From: Anabaena sp051781005
Lineage (GTDB): Bacteria; Cyanobacteriota; Cyanobacteriia; Cyanobacteriales; Nostocaceae
Direction of reading: 5' to 3'
NCBI RefSeq assembly: GCF_051781005.1
Contig: NZ_JBPWOA010000033.1
Span: 137,774 to 201,773, forward strand
DNA length: 64,000 nucleotides
The notes under the pieces were generated by a model that saw nothing but the letters and a program-made list of their open reading frames with translations, was not told where the DNA came from and searched no databases. Both the position numbers and the translations under genes were made by a program. Shown in pieces: positions 18,885 through 27,488 of the stretch (positions are counted from its first letter, which is position 1; every line of letters begins with the position of its first letter).

Positions 18885-19268
18885 ATGAATCAAGACATTT
18901 CTGGCAGTAGTAACAACTTAGATAAGAAAATTAATCCTGAACAGTTTGATCAAGTATTAGAAGCAATTCTGGCTGGTAAGTATTCATGGGCTTGTGTTTT
19001 AATGCTACGGTTTGTTGGTTATAATCCTTTGCATTACATTCCTTACCGCACTTATAATCGGCTACTCAAAGAAAACTCCCGCATGAGTAGATCAAACTCT
19101 CAAAACAATGAAAATCTAAAAATTGCCAAATCAGCTACAGAGAAAAGGTCTGATGGTCATTTAGCACCTAGCTGTTTGAGCAAAATGAAAGATTTAGCTT
19201 ATCTGGAAGTAGCTGGTAAGCAAAAAGCCGAAATGCGTGGTAGTCTCAGGGAAAAGAAATCGGCATAG
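18885..19268 (+). CDS. hetP: HetP family heterocyst differentiation protein
   Basis: This 127-residue protein carries the HetP-family core INPEQFDQVLEAILAGKYSW, then ACVLMLRFVGYNPLHYIPYRTYNRLLKENS (about residues 14-64). HetP acts downstream of HetR and commits cells to becoming heterocysts; paralogues modulate timing. The frame is open from 18822, but the ATG at 18885 gives the family-like N-terminus MNQDISGSSNNLDKK. The C-terminal half is polar and variable and ends with EMRGSLREKKSA. In Anabaena PCC 7120 hetP follows hetC; here hetC is absent and the GH116 gene lies upstream, so it could be hetP or a hetP paralogue. The HetR-like operator at 17486 supports developmental control. Confidence 0.82.
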   Translation: MNQDISGSSNNLDKKINPEQFDQVLEAILAGKYSWACVLMLRFVGYNPLHYIPYRTYNRLLKENSRMSRSNSQNNENLKIAKSATEKRSDGHLAPSCLSKMKDLAYLEVAGKQKAEMRGSLREKKSA

Positions 19269-19625
19269 GTGTCTACGATGTCAGTTAGGTTGAGTAGAAG
19301 TATTTTGGGGAGACACTGCGTGTTCGCAAAACTTCCTATTCAGGCATGACTCAAAACCATTATCGCTCAACCTAACCTACAGTTTTTTCAGAGTAAAAAT
19401 TCAAAGCCTATCCCTTTCTAGGGTTACGATCTACACACAAGCGCCAAAAACCACCACGACTGACGTCACGCTATGCTATTCAGAATCAATAGTAAGGATT
19501 TGATAGCGAACGTCCTCTAAAGACAATTGAGAGAATATTTCAGTTCGTTTTAATGGACTTGAGTGAGCTATTAGACTGGGAATTCAGTCCCCGTGCTTCA
19601 GGTAGCTCGCTGAAAATGGTGCAAG
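19269..19625. other. Intergenic region after hetP
   Basis: This 357-bp gap contains no supported gene. Its right end holds a foldable element at 19562-19611; the rest shows nothing I can name. Confidence 0.4.
19562..19611 (+). ncRNA. Candidate structured RNA element
   Basis: AGTGAGCTA (19562-19570) pairs fully with TAGCTCGCT (19603-19611), allowing one G-U pair. Inside, GACTG (19574-19578) pairs with CAGTC (19585-19589) over a GGAATT loop, and CCCGTGCTTCAGG is left single-stranded. It ends 15 bp before the hydrolase start. It could be a leader structure or a remnant end of an IS200/IS605-type element; neither is proved. Confidence 0.35.
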
Positions 19626-20849
19626 ATGTTAAGTGTGTCAATTTCTATGTCTTCTAAAAATCGAATAGTTTTATCATGGCTGGTATTATTACTGAGTTTT
19701 TCTAGTCTATTTCTCAGTGCTTGGATTATTATTCCTGCTCCGAATATGTTTTTACTTAATCTAGGAGTGGGAGCGCCAGAAGTTAGTCCGTGGTTGTTGA
19801 TGTTAAATTTATTTTCTGCTTTGCTTTCTTTTTTATGCATTCATCATCGTCAAATACAGCGTATAGCCTCTATTTTTAGCTTGATAGGGTTGTTATTTTG
19901 TTCCTTGGTGCTAGTGAATATAACCACGACTCAAATGCAGATGAAACAAGCGATACAACAAGGACTTGGTGCAGATTATCTAGCCAAAATTCCCGTTGAA
20001 ATTAGCTCTAAAATGCAAACTAGTCCTTTTAGTTTAGTTAATACTTTCCGGGGTATCTCTTTAGGTAAAACTATTCATAAAACAGGGATTATTTTTGCTA
20101 ATCCGGCAGGAGTGCCGTTAGAAATGGAAGTTTATCAACCCTTAAAAGTGGGTAAACACCCCGTGCTGGTAGTAATTTATGGTGGAGCTTGGCAAAGGGG
20201 TAATCCTCGTGCCAATTCTGAATTTAATCAATATCTTGCCAGTCGTGGATATACGATATTTGCTATTGACTATCGACACGCTCCAAAATATCAATTTCCA
20301 GATCAGTTAGAAGATGTAAATACGGCTCTTAATTTTATTCGTAAACACGCTGCTGAATATGAAGCAGATTCAGAACGTATGGTATTATTAGGACGTTCTG
20401 CAGGAGCGCATTTGGCAATGTTGGCAGCTTATCAACCAGATGCACCACCTATCCGGGCTGTGGTAAATTATTATGGGCCTGTTAATTTAACTGAAGGATA
20501 CAAATCGCCGCCACAACCAGATCCTATTGATACCCGTTCTGTTTTAAGAACATTTATTGGTGGTTCTTTGGAAGAATTTCCCAAACAGTATGAAATTGCT
20601 TCACCGATAAATTACGTGACTCGTTCTTTACCACCAACTTTATTAATTTATGGCAGTCGAGATCATTTAGTAGAAGCTCGATTTGGTAGGCAAATGTATG
20701 AACGTTTACATGACTTCGGTAACACTGCGGTTTTTCTAGAAATTCCTTGGGCTGAACACGCTTTTGATGCCGTTTTTAATGGTGTTAGTAATCAATTAGC
20801 GTTATATTACACGGAAAGGTTTTTAGCTTGGGCGTTTTTCAGCCAATAA
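19626..20849 (+). CDS. Membrane-anchored alpha/beta hydrolase (esterase/lipase-like)
   Basis: The 407-residue protein begins with three hydrophobic segments (about 10-35, 55-75, 80-100) and then an alpha/beta hydrolase domain. Visible are the oxyanion-type YGGAWQRG motif, the nucleophile elbow GRSAG (Ser258), an acid in YGSRDHLVEARF (Asp346) and the His in AEHAFD (His378), a complete triad. It resembles the BD-FAE/acetyl-esterase group (COG0657-like). The substrate is unknown; the membrane helices suggest action on lipids or envelope esters. It is convergent with the oxygenase gene, sharing a bidirectional hairpin. Confidence 0.87.
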   Translation: MLSVSISMSSKNRIVLSWLVLLLSFSSLFLSAWIIIPAPNMFLLNLGVGAPEVSPWLLMLNLFSALLSFLCIHHRQIQRIASIFSLIGLLFCSLVLVNITTTQMQMKQAIQQGLGADYLAKIPVEISSKMQTSPFSLVNTFRGISLGKTIHKTGIIFANPAGVPLEMEVYQPLKVGKHPVLVVIYGGAWQRGNPRANSEFNQYLASRGYTIFAIDYRHAPKYQFPDQLEDVNTALNFIRKHAAEYEADSERMVLLGRSAGAHLAMLAAYQPDAPPIRAVVNYYGPVNLTEGYKSPPQPDPIDTRSVLRTFIGGSLEEFPKQYEIASPINYVTRSLPPTLLIYGSRDHLVEARFGRQMYERLHDFGNTAVFLEIPWAEHAFDAVFNGVSNQLALYYTERFLAWAFFSQ

Positions 20850-20924
20850 TTTAATCATCGAATTTTATAAATTTTAAAATATTGTTAATAACAATATCTA
20901 AAAAAGGTATATTAGGCTCTTGTC

Positions 20925-20949
20925 TAGATAAAAAATAATTTTTTATCTA
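20925..20949. terminator. Bidirectional terminator between convergent genes
   Basis: TAGATAAAAAA (20925-20935) and TTTTTTATCTA (20939-20949) form a perfect 11-bp stem with a 3-base loop. It lies between the convergent hydrolase and oxygenase genes and overlaps the oxygenase stop codon. Confidence 0.6.
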
Positions 20950-21824
20950 AAAATACATTTTTTTTGTGGTTCTGAAAGATTTTCTGCTAGTAAAAGTAAA
21001 TCTTTATAGGGTAAGGATGATGCACCATAAAATGAATGCTCTTTTAGTCGTGGAGTGTAATCAAAAAAGATGCTAAATCTATCTCCATTTACAGGCATCT
21101 TACCTCGATGAAACATACTACCAGTAGCAGCAAAAATTACCGTGCCAGCAGAACCAGAACATGATTGATAATTTGTAGTAGATGTAACCTCTTGCATAGC
21201 TTTATCAAGAATATAGCCAGATTTATATCTGAGTGATTGAACTATTTCTAAGGTTAAATACTGGGGAATATATTGAAAGGGACCTTTTTCTTCATCAATA
21301 TCATTTAAATAAACTATGATTTTTAATACATTTCTGGCTTCTTTGTCTATATGCCATAGTCTTGAGCCTTTCTCTACTTGATTGGCAATATCTATACGAA
21401 AATATACACCATGATAGGCTACTGGTAAACCAAGAAAATTTTCGACAATATTTAATAACCGTTGTTCTAGTCCCCACAAAAATATCTCTGGATAATCCAT
21501 AATTTGCTGAGAACTAGCATGAATAGCAAATTTATTATTATGATCAGAAGTATGTTTTTGTATTTTGGGCATAAGGTTTTGTGCAGCTTGAAAAAATTGA
21601 TGAGTAGATGGAATTTTCAAGTCTGTTAATGAAGTAATGAAAACACCTTCCTGGTGGATTTTATCAACCAAATCTAGATCATTGTTTGAAAGAGTAGGTA
21701 AGTTGGGAATATGTTTGTTTACTTCTGTTTGATAAGCAAGTTCAGATCGATGTCGCACAAAGGGAATTGTATCAATCTTTTTTAAAATTTTATTTCTCGT
21801 CTTTTGTAAAATAAAACTATACAT
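20943..21824 (-). CDS. Fe(II)/2-oxoglutarate dioxygenase, phytanoyl-CoA hydroxylase-like
   Basis: This 293-residue protein shows the facial triad of the PhyH-like dioxygenases: LWHIDKEARN gives the HxD pair (His158, Asp160) and MFHRGKMP gives the distal His239. The 2-oxoglutarate-binding Arg follows in GDRFSIFFDYTPR. IIVYLNDIDEEKGPFQYIPQ is the typical strand and lid segment. Such enzymes hydroxylate lipids or specialised metabolites; no biosynthetic neighbours reveal the substrate. There is no signal peptide. It is monocistronic and convergent with the hydrolase. Confidence 0.82.
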   Translation of the reverse strand: MYSFILQKTRNKILKKIDTIPFVRHRSELAYQTEVNKHIPNLPTLSNNDLDLVDKIHQEGVFITSLTDLKIPSTHQFFQAAQNLMPKIQKHTSDHNNKFAIHASSQQIMDYPEIFLWGLEQRLLNIVENFLGLPVAYHGVYFRIDIANQVEKGSRLWHIDKEARNVLKIIVYLNDIDEEKGPFQYIPQYLTLEIVQSLRYKSGYILDKAMQEVTSTTNYQSCSGSAGTVIFAATGSMFHRGKMPVNGDRFSIFFDYTPRLKEHSFYGASSLPYKDLLLLAENLSEPQKKCIFR

Positions 21825-22193
21825 AATGTTTGTTATTACTTAAATTTAATTCAGTTTTAATTGGATGGGTTAAAAAGTTATTCTATTCCATTCCATTAAG
21901 TCTCCACCAGGATAACTCTTCATATTTATTTTAATAATCTTCCTATAGTTAGATTTTTCTGGTTTATCAGATTTTGTTTAGATATGAACCAAGTTTAATT
22001 GGAATTATAAGTAGTGATCAAAGCAGCAAAATACATATTGAGATTTATTCATGAAAAAAGAGGTTTAGGTATACAAATCAGAGTTTGATATATTAACAAC
22101 TAGCTTCCAAATATTCTCAACTTTGATCTAGCGGCTAGAAAATTGAAAAAATATACCACTATACTAACGGTGGAGAGTAGTAATACAAAAAAC
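21825..22193. other. Divergent intergenic region
   Basis: AT-rich spacer of 369 bp between the oxygenase gene and the lipoprotein gene. The promoters of both should be here. No palindrome or operator stands out. Confidence 0.4.
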
Positions 22194-22598
22194 ATGGTGC
22201 GTTTTGTTTTGACGGGTCTTTTGGTGTTTTTAACAGCTTGTAGCAGTATTGCGTTGCTACCGACTTATGAATTAGTGCAAAAAGCGATCGCAATTCAGCT
22301 AGAACAAACCCAACAGCAGCTTAATCAAAAGCTCGATCTAGACTTCCAAAAATTCAATATTAAAGGACTATCAATTACTCAACAGCAACCGCTAACGATT
22401 GAAAATTTACCCGCTTACCGTGTGCGCGGAACTTATGACTTAACTGTTAAATTACCAAAACGACAACTCACTCAACCGCAAAAACCCTTTGAAGTTTACT
22501 TGCAAATTCAGCGAGAAGGTAAAACTTGGCGGTTGCTGCTACCGGAAAAAAATACTGAAAATCCCCAATTAGTTTGGCATAGTTACTTAATTCTCTAG
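22194..22598 (+). CDS. Small predicted lipoprotein
   Basis: From the ATG at 22194 this gives a 134-residue protein with a lipoprotein signal: MVRFVLTGLLVFLTACSS, lipobox LTAC at about residues 14-17. A TTG 51 bp upstream is in frame, but would bury the signal peptide, so the ATG is preferred. The mature part is polar with two probable beta-strands (VRGTYDLTVKLPK, PFEVYLQIQREGKTWRLLLP). It resembles small cyanobacterial lipoproteins of unknown function. The next gene follows after 109 bp. Confidence 0.75.
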   Translation: MVRFVLTGLLVFLTACSSIALLPTYELVQKAIAIQLEQTQQQLNQKLDLDFQKFNIKGLSITQQQPLTIENLPAYRVRGTYDLTVKLPKRQLTQPQKPFEVYLQIQREGKTWRLLLPEKNTENPQLVWHSYLIL

Positions 22599-22707
22599 CT
22601 AGTTTATTTGTACTATTATGCCTATAAAGCTGCTAAAGCATAATTAGCAACTTAGGTCAGTATGGCCTGATAATGAGTTTTTAGAGAACTTTGAAAACGT
22701 CTTTAGT

Positions 22708-23688
22708 ATGCAAACTAACCAAACATTATCTCTTCCTAATATGGGTTGCGGGACTTGGGCATGGGGAAACCAACTCCTCTGGGGATACAATGAAAGTATG
22801 GATGACCAATTGCAACAGGTGTTTAACCTGTGTGTAAATAATGGTGTCACCCTATTTGATACTGGTGATTCCTACGGAACAGGAAGATTAAACGGACGTA
22901 GTGAATTGCTTTTAGGGCGTTTTGCAAGAGAATACGACGGGATAAATAAAAACAATATTTGCATTGCTACCAAACTGGCTGCGTACCCTTGGAGATGGAC
23001 AAGAAAGTCGATTATATCTGCTTGTAATGCTTCTGCAAAACGTTTGGGTAAAAATGTCGATTTGGTGCAAATGCACTGGTCTACAGCTAATTATGCACCT
23101 TGGCAAGAAGTCGGTTTATTAGATGGTTTGGCAGATTTATATGAACAAGGCTTGGTGAAGGGTGTAGGATTATCTAATTACGGTACAAAACGACTTTTAT
23201 GGGTGCATAAAAGATTTCAGGAAAGGGGAATACCCATTAAAACTTTGCAAGTACAATATTCATTATTATCTACCTATCCAGTGACGGAATTAGGTTTAAA
23301 ATCAGTTTGTGATGATTTAGGAATTAAATTAATTGCTTATAGTCCTTTAGCTTTGGGTTTATTAACAGGTAAGTTTTCTGAAAATGGTAATTTTCCTAAA
23401 GGTGTGAGAGGAATATTATTTAGGCAGATATTACCAGGGATTCAAGGTATTTTAGGCACTTTGCAGTCAATAGCAAATAGTCGAAATAAAACCATGTCTC
23501 AGGTGGCAATTAATTGGTGTATTTGTAAAGGTACAATTCCCATTCCTGGTGCTAAAAATTTGGAACAAGCACAACAGAATCTTGGTACTTTGGGTTGGTT
23601 TTTGAATGATGGTGAAGTTGCAGAGTTAGATAATGCTGCTGCTAAGTCTGAGAAAAAGATGGTGCAGAATATTTTTCAGACAAAGTGA
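22708..23688 (+). CDS. Aldo/keto reductase
   Basis: This 326-residue TIM-barrel oxidoreductase of the AKR superfamily shows the catalytic set: TLFDTGDSYGTG (Asp and Tyr), ATKLAAYPWRW (Lys) and LVQMHWS (His). C-terminal NADP-binding residues are seen in IPIPGAKNLEQAQQN. It resembles the plant/cyanobacterial pyridoxal-reductase-like group. It would reduce an aldehyde with NADPH in the cytosol; the substrate is not shown. It is preceded by the lipoprotein and followed by the DUF4336 gene, all rightward. Confidence 0.92.
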   Translation: MQTNQTLSLPNMGCGTWAWGNQLLWGYNESMDDQLQQVFNLCVNNGVTLFDTGDSYGTGRLNGRSELLLGRFAREYDGINKNNICIATKLAAYPWRWTRKSIISACNASAKRLGKNVDLVQMHWSTANYAPWQEVGLLDGLADLYEQGLVKGVGLSNYGTKRLLWVHKRFQERGIPIKTLQVQYSLLSTYPVTELGLKSVCDDLGIKLIAYSPLALGLLTGKFSENGNFPKGVRGILFRQILPGIQGILGTLQSIANSRNKTMSQVAINWCICKGTIPIPGAKNLEQAQQNLGTLGWFLNDGEVAELDNAAAKSEKKMVQNIFQTK

Positions 23689-23819
23689 AATCCACAAGGA
23701 ACTCTTTGAAAACTTTGATTTATGACAAAGTTAAATCATTAGACCAATAATTTGCTAAACTCCAAATTCAAGAGTGCAAATCACAATTTGAGCATCAGGT
23801 ATTGGGGGAGGTTAGCAAA

Positions 23820-25046
23820 GTGACTCAAGGTGAAGGTACAATCAATGTAGAAAACGTCAACCCCCAGGACTATTTATGGAAGTTCTGGCCTGTTGTCCCC
23901 CTTTATCCTTACGGTAAACGTCGCACTATCCGCAGGATGGTGATAAAGGATACCATCTGGACTTTTGACCAAATGCAGGGGGTTTTCTATGTGGTTGTGC
24001 CAATTCGCATGACGGTGGTAAAGTTAGAAAATGGCGGTTTGCTGGTTTATGCACCTGTCGCTCCAACTAAAGAATGTATCCGATTAGTAAATGAGTTGGT
24101 AGCAGAACACGGTGATGTTAAGTATATTATTTTGCCGACTATATCAGGGATAGAACATAAAGTATTTGTCGGACCATTTGCGAGATGCTTTACTAATGCA
24201 CAGGTTTTTGTTGCACCTGAACAATGGAGTTTTCCGCTAAATTTGCCTTTGAGTTGGTTGGGTTTACCTGCTAAACGCACTCAGATATTGCCGGAAGATA
24301 GCCAGGAAACGCCTTTTGCAGATGATTTTGATTATGCCATATTGGGAGCAATTGACTTAGGTCCTGGTAAGTTTGCAGAGGTGGCTTTTTTCCACAAGCG
24401 ATCGCACACTCTCTTACTTACAGATACCATAGTTTCTGTACCAGCAGAACCACCTGCGATCGTACAACTTGACCCCTATCCGTTGCTATACCACGCAAAA
24501 GACAAAGCTTATGACATCGTAGCTGATACCCAAGCCAATCGCTGTAAAGGATGGCAACGTGTGACTTTATTTGCTTTGTACTTCCAACCCAGTGTGTTAG
24601 ATGTACCTAAATTGAAAGATGTCTTCCGTGATGCCTCCAAAGCCCCAGAACGCACAAGAAAAGCATATTTTGGCTTTTTCCCCTTCCAATGGCGACAAGG
24701 CTGGGAAAGGTCTTATGAAGCGTTAAGGGGAGATGGACGGATATTTGTCGCCCCAGTTTTACAGAGTTTAATACTCAACCGCGCACCCCAGGAAACAATA
24801 AATTGGGCTGATAAAGTGGCAAAATGGGATTTTCAATGGATAATTCCCTGTCATTTTGATGCACCTATTAAAGCCGAACCACAGCAATTTAGAAAAGCGT
24901 TTTCTTTTTTGGAAAAATACCCCAGTGCGGGTTTAATTAATAGTAATAGTTATCCTTTACCGGAGGATGATTTTCAGATTTTACGAGATATTGATGAGGG
25001 GTTGAATAGGTTTGGTATTGTGCCACCTGCGAGGGAGAGGGTGTAG
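23820..25046 (+). CDS. DUF4336 domain protein (metallo-hydrolase-like fold)
   Basis: From the GTG at 23820 the product is 408 residues. The open frame begins at a TTG six codons earlier, but GGGGGAGG at 23804-23811 is well placed for the GTG. DUF4336 proteins occur in cyanobacteria and plants and are distantly like metallo-beta-lactamases. Here LVYAPVAPTKECIRLVNEL, YIILPTISGIEHKVFVGPFAR and WIIPCHFDAP are the conserved blocks. The canonical HxHxDH zinc motif is not intact. Function unknown. It is part of a rightward run of genes. Confidence 0.85.
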   Translation: MTQGEGTINVENVNPQDYLWKFWPVVPLYPYGKRRTIRRMVIKDTIWTFDQMQGVFYVVVPIRMTVVKLENGGLLVYAPVAPTKECIRLVNELVAEHGDVKYIILPTISGIEHKVFVGPFARCFTNAQVFVAPEQWSFPLNLPLSWLGLPAKRTQILPEDSQETPFADDFDYAILGAIDLGPGKFAEVAFFHKRSHTLLLTDTIVSVPAEPPAIVQLDPYPLLYHAKDKAYDIVADTQANRCKGWQRVTLFALYFQPSVLDVPKLKDVFRDASKAPERTRKAYFGFFPFQWRQGWERSYEALRGDGRIFVAPVLQSLILNRAPQETINWADKVAKWDFQWIIPCHFDAPIKAEPQQFRKAFSFLEKYPSAGLINSNSYPLPEDDFQILRDIDEGLNRFGIVPPARERV

Positions 25047-25185
25047 AAGAATAAATTTATAAGAATGATGAATATAAAGGATTGAAATTAATTATCAATT
25101 TTTTTAATAAAATCTGTGAAGTTGTAATTTTTAGCCATCAACTCATGATACACTCAGCTTTTATAACATTTATTTAACTCATATT

Positions 25186-26427
25186 ATGATTAAAGATATT
25201 CCAAGTCCTGATGATTTATCTGCTAATTTCATAGCATCAGGTACTGATTTTCTCAATATTGCTTGGGAAACAATATTATATCTATTACAAGATTACGCAA
25301 TCATAAAAGCTAATTCAGAAATAGAAAATGGTGAACAAGATAATGTAGAAGTTGACAATGAATACTGGAAAAAAGTACAACGTCATCTTTCGACATCTCT
25401 TGCACTGATTCAGCAAGGTAATGAATTTATTCTAAAAGGATATATAGCTAAAAAAAACCCTTGCTTAATACTCTCAAAAGATTGGCAAAGCCAATTGCAA
25501 AAAGATGAAAATGTAAGTTTTAGCGAAATTAAAACAATTGACGCAAGTGAGCTAATTAAAATATACAATGACTTCATAAATCCTCCATTAAAAATTGAAT
25601 TTAAAATAGTATTTGAAAATCTTAGAGAGAAGCGAAATACCGTTATTCACTCTGTTCCAAAAAATTTAGATATAGAATATAAGGATTTGTTGCTTAATAT
25701 ATTGGAAATTAGCGATCACCTAATTGGGAAGCATTCATGGATTAAAACTCGAAAAACTTTTCTTGAAAATAACCCGAATGTAAAAATGATTGAAAGAGAT
25801 AAGAATTTAATAAATGCTGGTATTACGAAACGTGTAACTTATGAAATTCAGTATATAATTAAACTATTAGAACCTAGATATGTAAAAAAGTATTTTGGTA
25901 TTAGTGATAAGACACAATTTTGGTATATTTGCCCACATTGCTACAAAGCATTTGAACTATTCAGCAATTATGGTGAAGATTTTGAGGAAATTCCGAAATT
26001 GGCACAAATGAAACCTAAAGGAGCAAATACAACCACACTTTACTGTCTTGTATGTGATCAAACTAGTGAAGTTAGTCGTCGTGATTGTAATCGTCATGTT
26101 TGTAATGATGAACGGTGTCCTGGTAACGTAATTAGTGATTTAGGAATCTGTCTTACTTGTGGAAATTTAGAAAAAAATCCTCCCATGATTCCAGTTACTC
26201 TAAAAATGCCAAAAGACGTAGTAAAAAAATTGGAAAAACTTGCAGCCATGCTTGGTTTTTCTGTTTATCAATCGTTAATTTGTGCATACATTAAGCAAGA
26301 AATGAGAGCAGATTTAGAAAAGTTAGAAAATAATGGAGTTAATGCTTTAATTGCTAGTTTAAAACGACATGGTGTGAGTGATGATGTCATTCATGAAGCA
26401 TTAAATGAGTTATTAATAAATAAGTAA
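25186..26427 (+). CDS. HEPN-like protein with multiple zinc ribbons and RHH-like tail
   Basis: This 413-residue protein looks mosaic. The N-terminal helical part contains LREKRNTVIHSV, an R-x4-H motif (Arg150-His155) of the type found in HEPN ribonucleases. The middle has cysteine pairs CPHC (249-252) and CLVC (287-290), single cysteines at 301, 306 and 311, and CLTC (322-325), suggesting two zinc ribbons. The tail (VTLKMPKDVVKKLEKLAAML, then GFSVYQSLICAYIKQEM) resembles a ribbon-helix-helix dimerisation domain. A nucleic-acid-binding RNase or toxin role is inference. It is convergent with a toxin-antitoxin pair. I do not know a named family with this layout. Confidence 0.6.
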   Translation: MIKDIPSPDDLSANFIASGTDFLNIAWETILYLLQDYAIIKANSEIENGEQDNVEVDNEYWKKVQRHLSTSLALIQQGNEFILKGYIAKKNPCLILSKDWQSQLQKDENVSFSEIKTIDASELIKIYNDFINPPLKIEFKIVFENLREKRNTVIHSVPKNLDIEYKDLLLNILEISDHLIGKHSWIKTRKTFLENNPNVKMIERDKNLINAGITKRVTYEIQYIIKLLEPRYVKKYFGISDKTQFWYICPHCYKAFELFSNYGEDFEEIPKLAQMKPKGANTTTLYCLVCDQTSEVSRRDCNRHVCNDERCPGNVISDLGICLTCGNLEKNPPMIPVTLKMPKDVVKKLEKLAAMLGFSVYQSLICAYIKQEMRADLEKLENNGVNALIASLKRHGVSDDVIHEALNELLINK

Positions 26428-26438
26428 GATAGCCGAAA

Positions 26439-26816
26439 TTAATAATCTAATATTTCTCTAATAATGCTCTTTAAATCTGCATCGGCAGGGCGTTTTGTAA
26501 ACTGTTCATGACTATAAATCCATACAGGCTTAATTATACAAATTTCTTCATTGACTAAATACATCAGTCTAATTTGTCCAGAAGCACCCTTAGCAAACCT
26601 CAATTCCAGTTTATGAAACGTCCATTTTTCAGGTAAATCAATCTTACCAGGTAAAGGTTCTTGGCGTGAATTTGGAGGATACTGATCAACAATTAAATCT
26701 TCTAATACCTCTACAACAAACTCAATAAAAGCATCCCCGTGAACTTTTCTCAGTTTTTTGAAAGAACGCTTGAAATTATCGGATTCTTCAATCGAGAAGG
26801 GAGTTAAGCCAGTCAC
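26439..26816 (-). CDS. RelE/ParE-superfamily toxin-like protein
   Basis: This 125-residue protein has the RelE/HigB-type layout: helices FKRSFKKLRKVHGDAFIEFV, then beta-strands WTFHKLELRFAKGASGQIRLMYLV and CIIKPVWIYSHEQFTKRP. Such toxins usually cleave mRNA at the ribosome. It lies downstream of and overlaps by 29 bp the Panacea-domain gene, the arrangement of an antitoxin-first toxin-antitoxin operon. Toxicity is inferred, not shown. Confidence 0.78.
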   Translation of the reverse strand: MTGLTPFSIEESDNFKRSFKKLRKVHGDAFIEFVVEVLEDLIVDQYPPNSRQEPLPGKIDLPEKWTFHKLELRFAKGASGQIRLMYLVNEEICIIKPVWIYSHEQFTKRPADADLKSIIREILDY

Positions 26817-27375
26817 GCACTTCTCCTTTCTTAATTCTAGTTGATGATTTTGAAGTACAAGCTTCTTTCAAAACTTCAGACATTACACTTTGATATGCAG
26901 GATGATCACGTTCTATTAAGTCTAATTTCTGATGACCTAATGCTTTCAAATCCTCCAGCAAAATCGGTTCCGTTGAGCTTGCTTGAGGTGGTAAACCCTT
27001 GCGAGCTTTTTTCCAAGGAAACTCCAAATGAGTCATATTACTAAGTCTATAGGCGTGATAACCTCCAAAATATTGCCAGACTTCTTCAAGAAGTTGTTTC
27101 TTATCATCTGGAATTTGTAACAATAATTCTTGACTAGGAATAGGTAATTGTTTAGCTTCAAATTCGCTATACAACTTATAAGCAGGAGGACACACAGGTC
27201 CATATCGCCATGCTTGAATTTCCTCTTCAAATAACGGTTCATCGTACATCGCCAAATGTAAGCTTTGTGAATAATACAAAAGCTTCTGAACTTTCATATT
27301 AGTCATCTCTGCTTCCATACTGTCTTCGTAGGCTCTCGCAATGAAGTAGCGAGCCGCATTGAGACAATCAATCAT
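26788..27375 (-). CDS. Panacea-domain (DUF4065) antitoxin
   Basis: This 195-residue protein contains the DUF4065/Panacea domain: MTNMKVQKLLYYSQSLHLAM, then EPLFEEEIQAWRYGPVCPPAYKLY (about residues 24-70). Panacea proteins (PanA) neutralise many unrelated toxins in PanAT pairs; the older relatives are SocA and GepA. The C-terminal tail (YQSVMSEVLKEACTSKSSTR) and its overlap with the RelE-like gene suggest coupled translation. It is the first gene of the pair, reading leftward. Confidence 0.85.
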   Translation of the reverse strand: MIDCLNAARYFIARAYEDSMEAEMTNMKVQKLLYYSQSLHLAMYDEPLFEEEIQAWRYGPVCPPAYKLYSEFEAKQLPIPSQELLLQIPDDKKQLLEEVWQYFGGYHAYRLSNMTHLEFPWKKARKGLPPQASSTEPILLEDLKALGHQKLDLIERDHPAYQSVMSEVLKEACTSKSSTRIKKGEVRDWLNSLLD

Positions 27376-27488
27376 ATTCAGACTCGCAAATTAAAAGAAA
27401 CTATCTTTTTTAGCAAGTTACAAAAGGGTAACTCACACATACTATTATAATTTAAGTTGATATTATATAGTACATTTTTACTAAAAAT

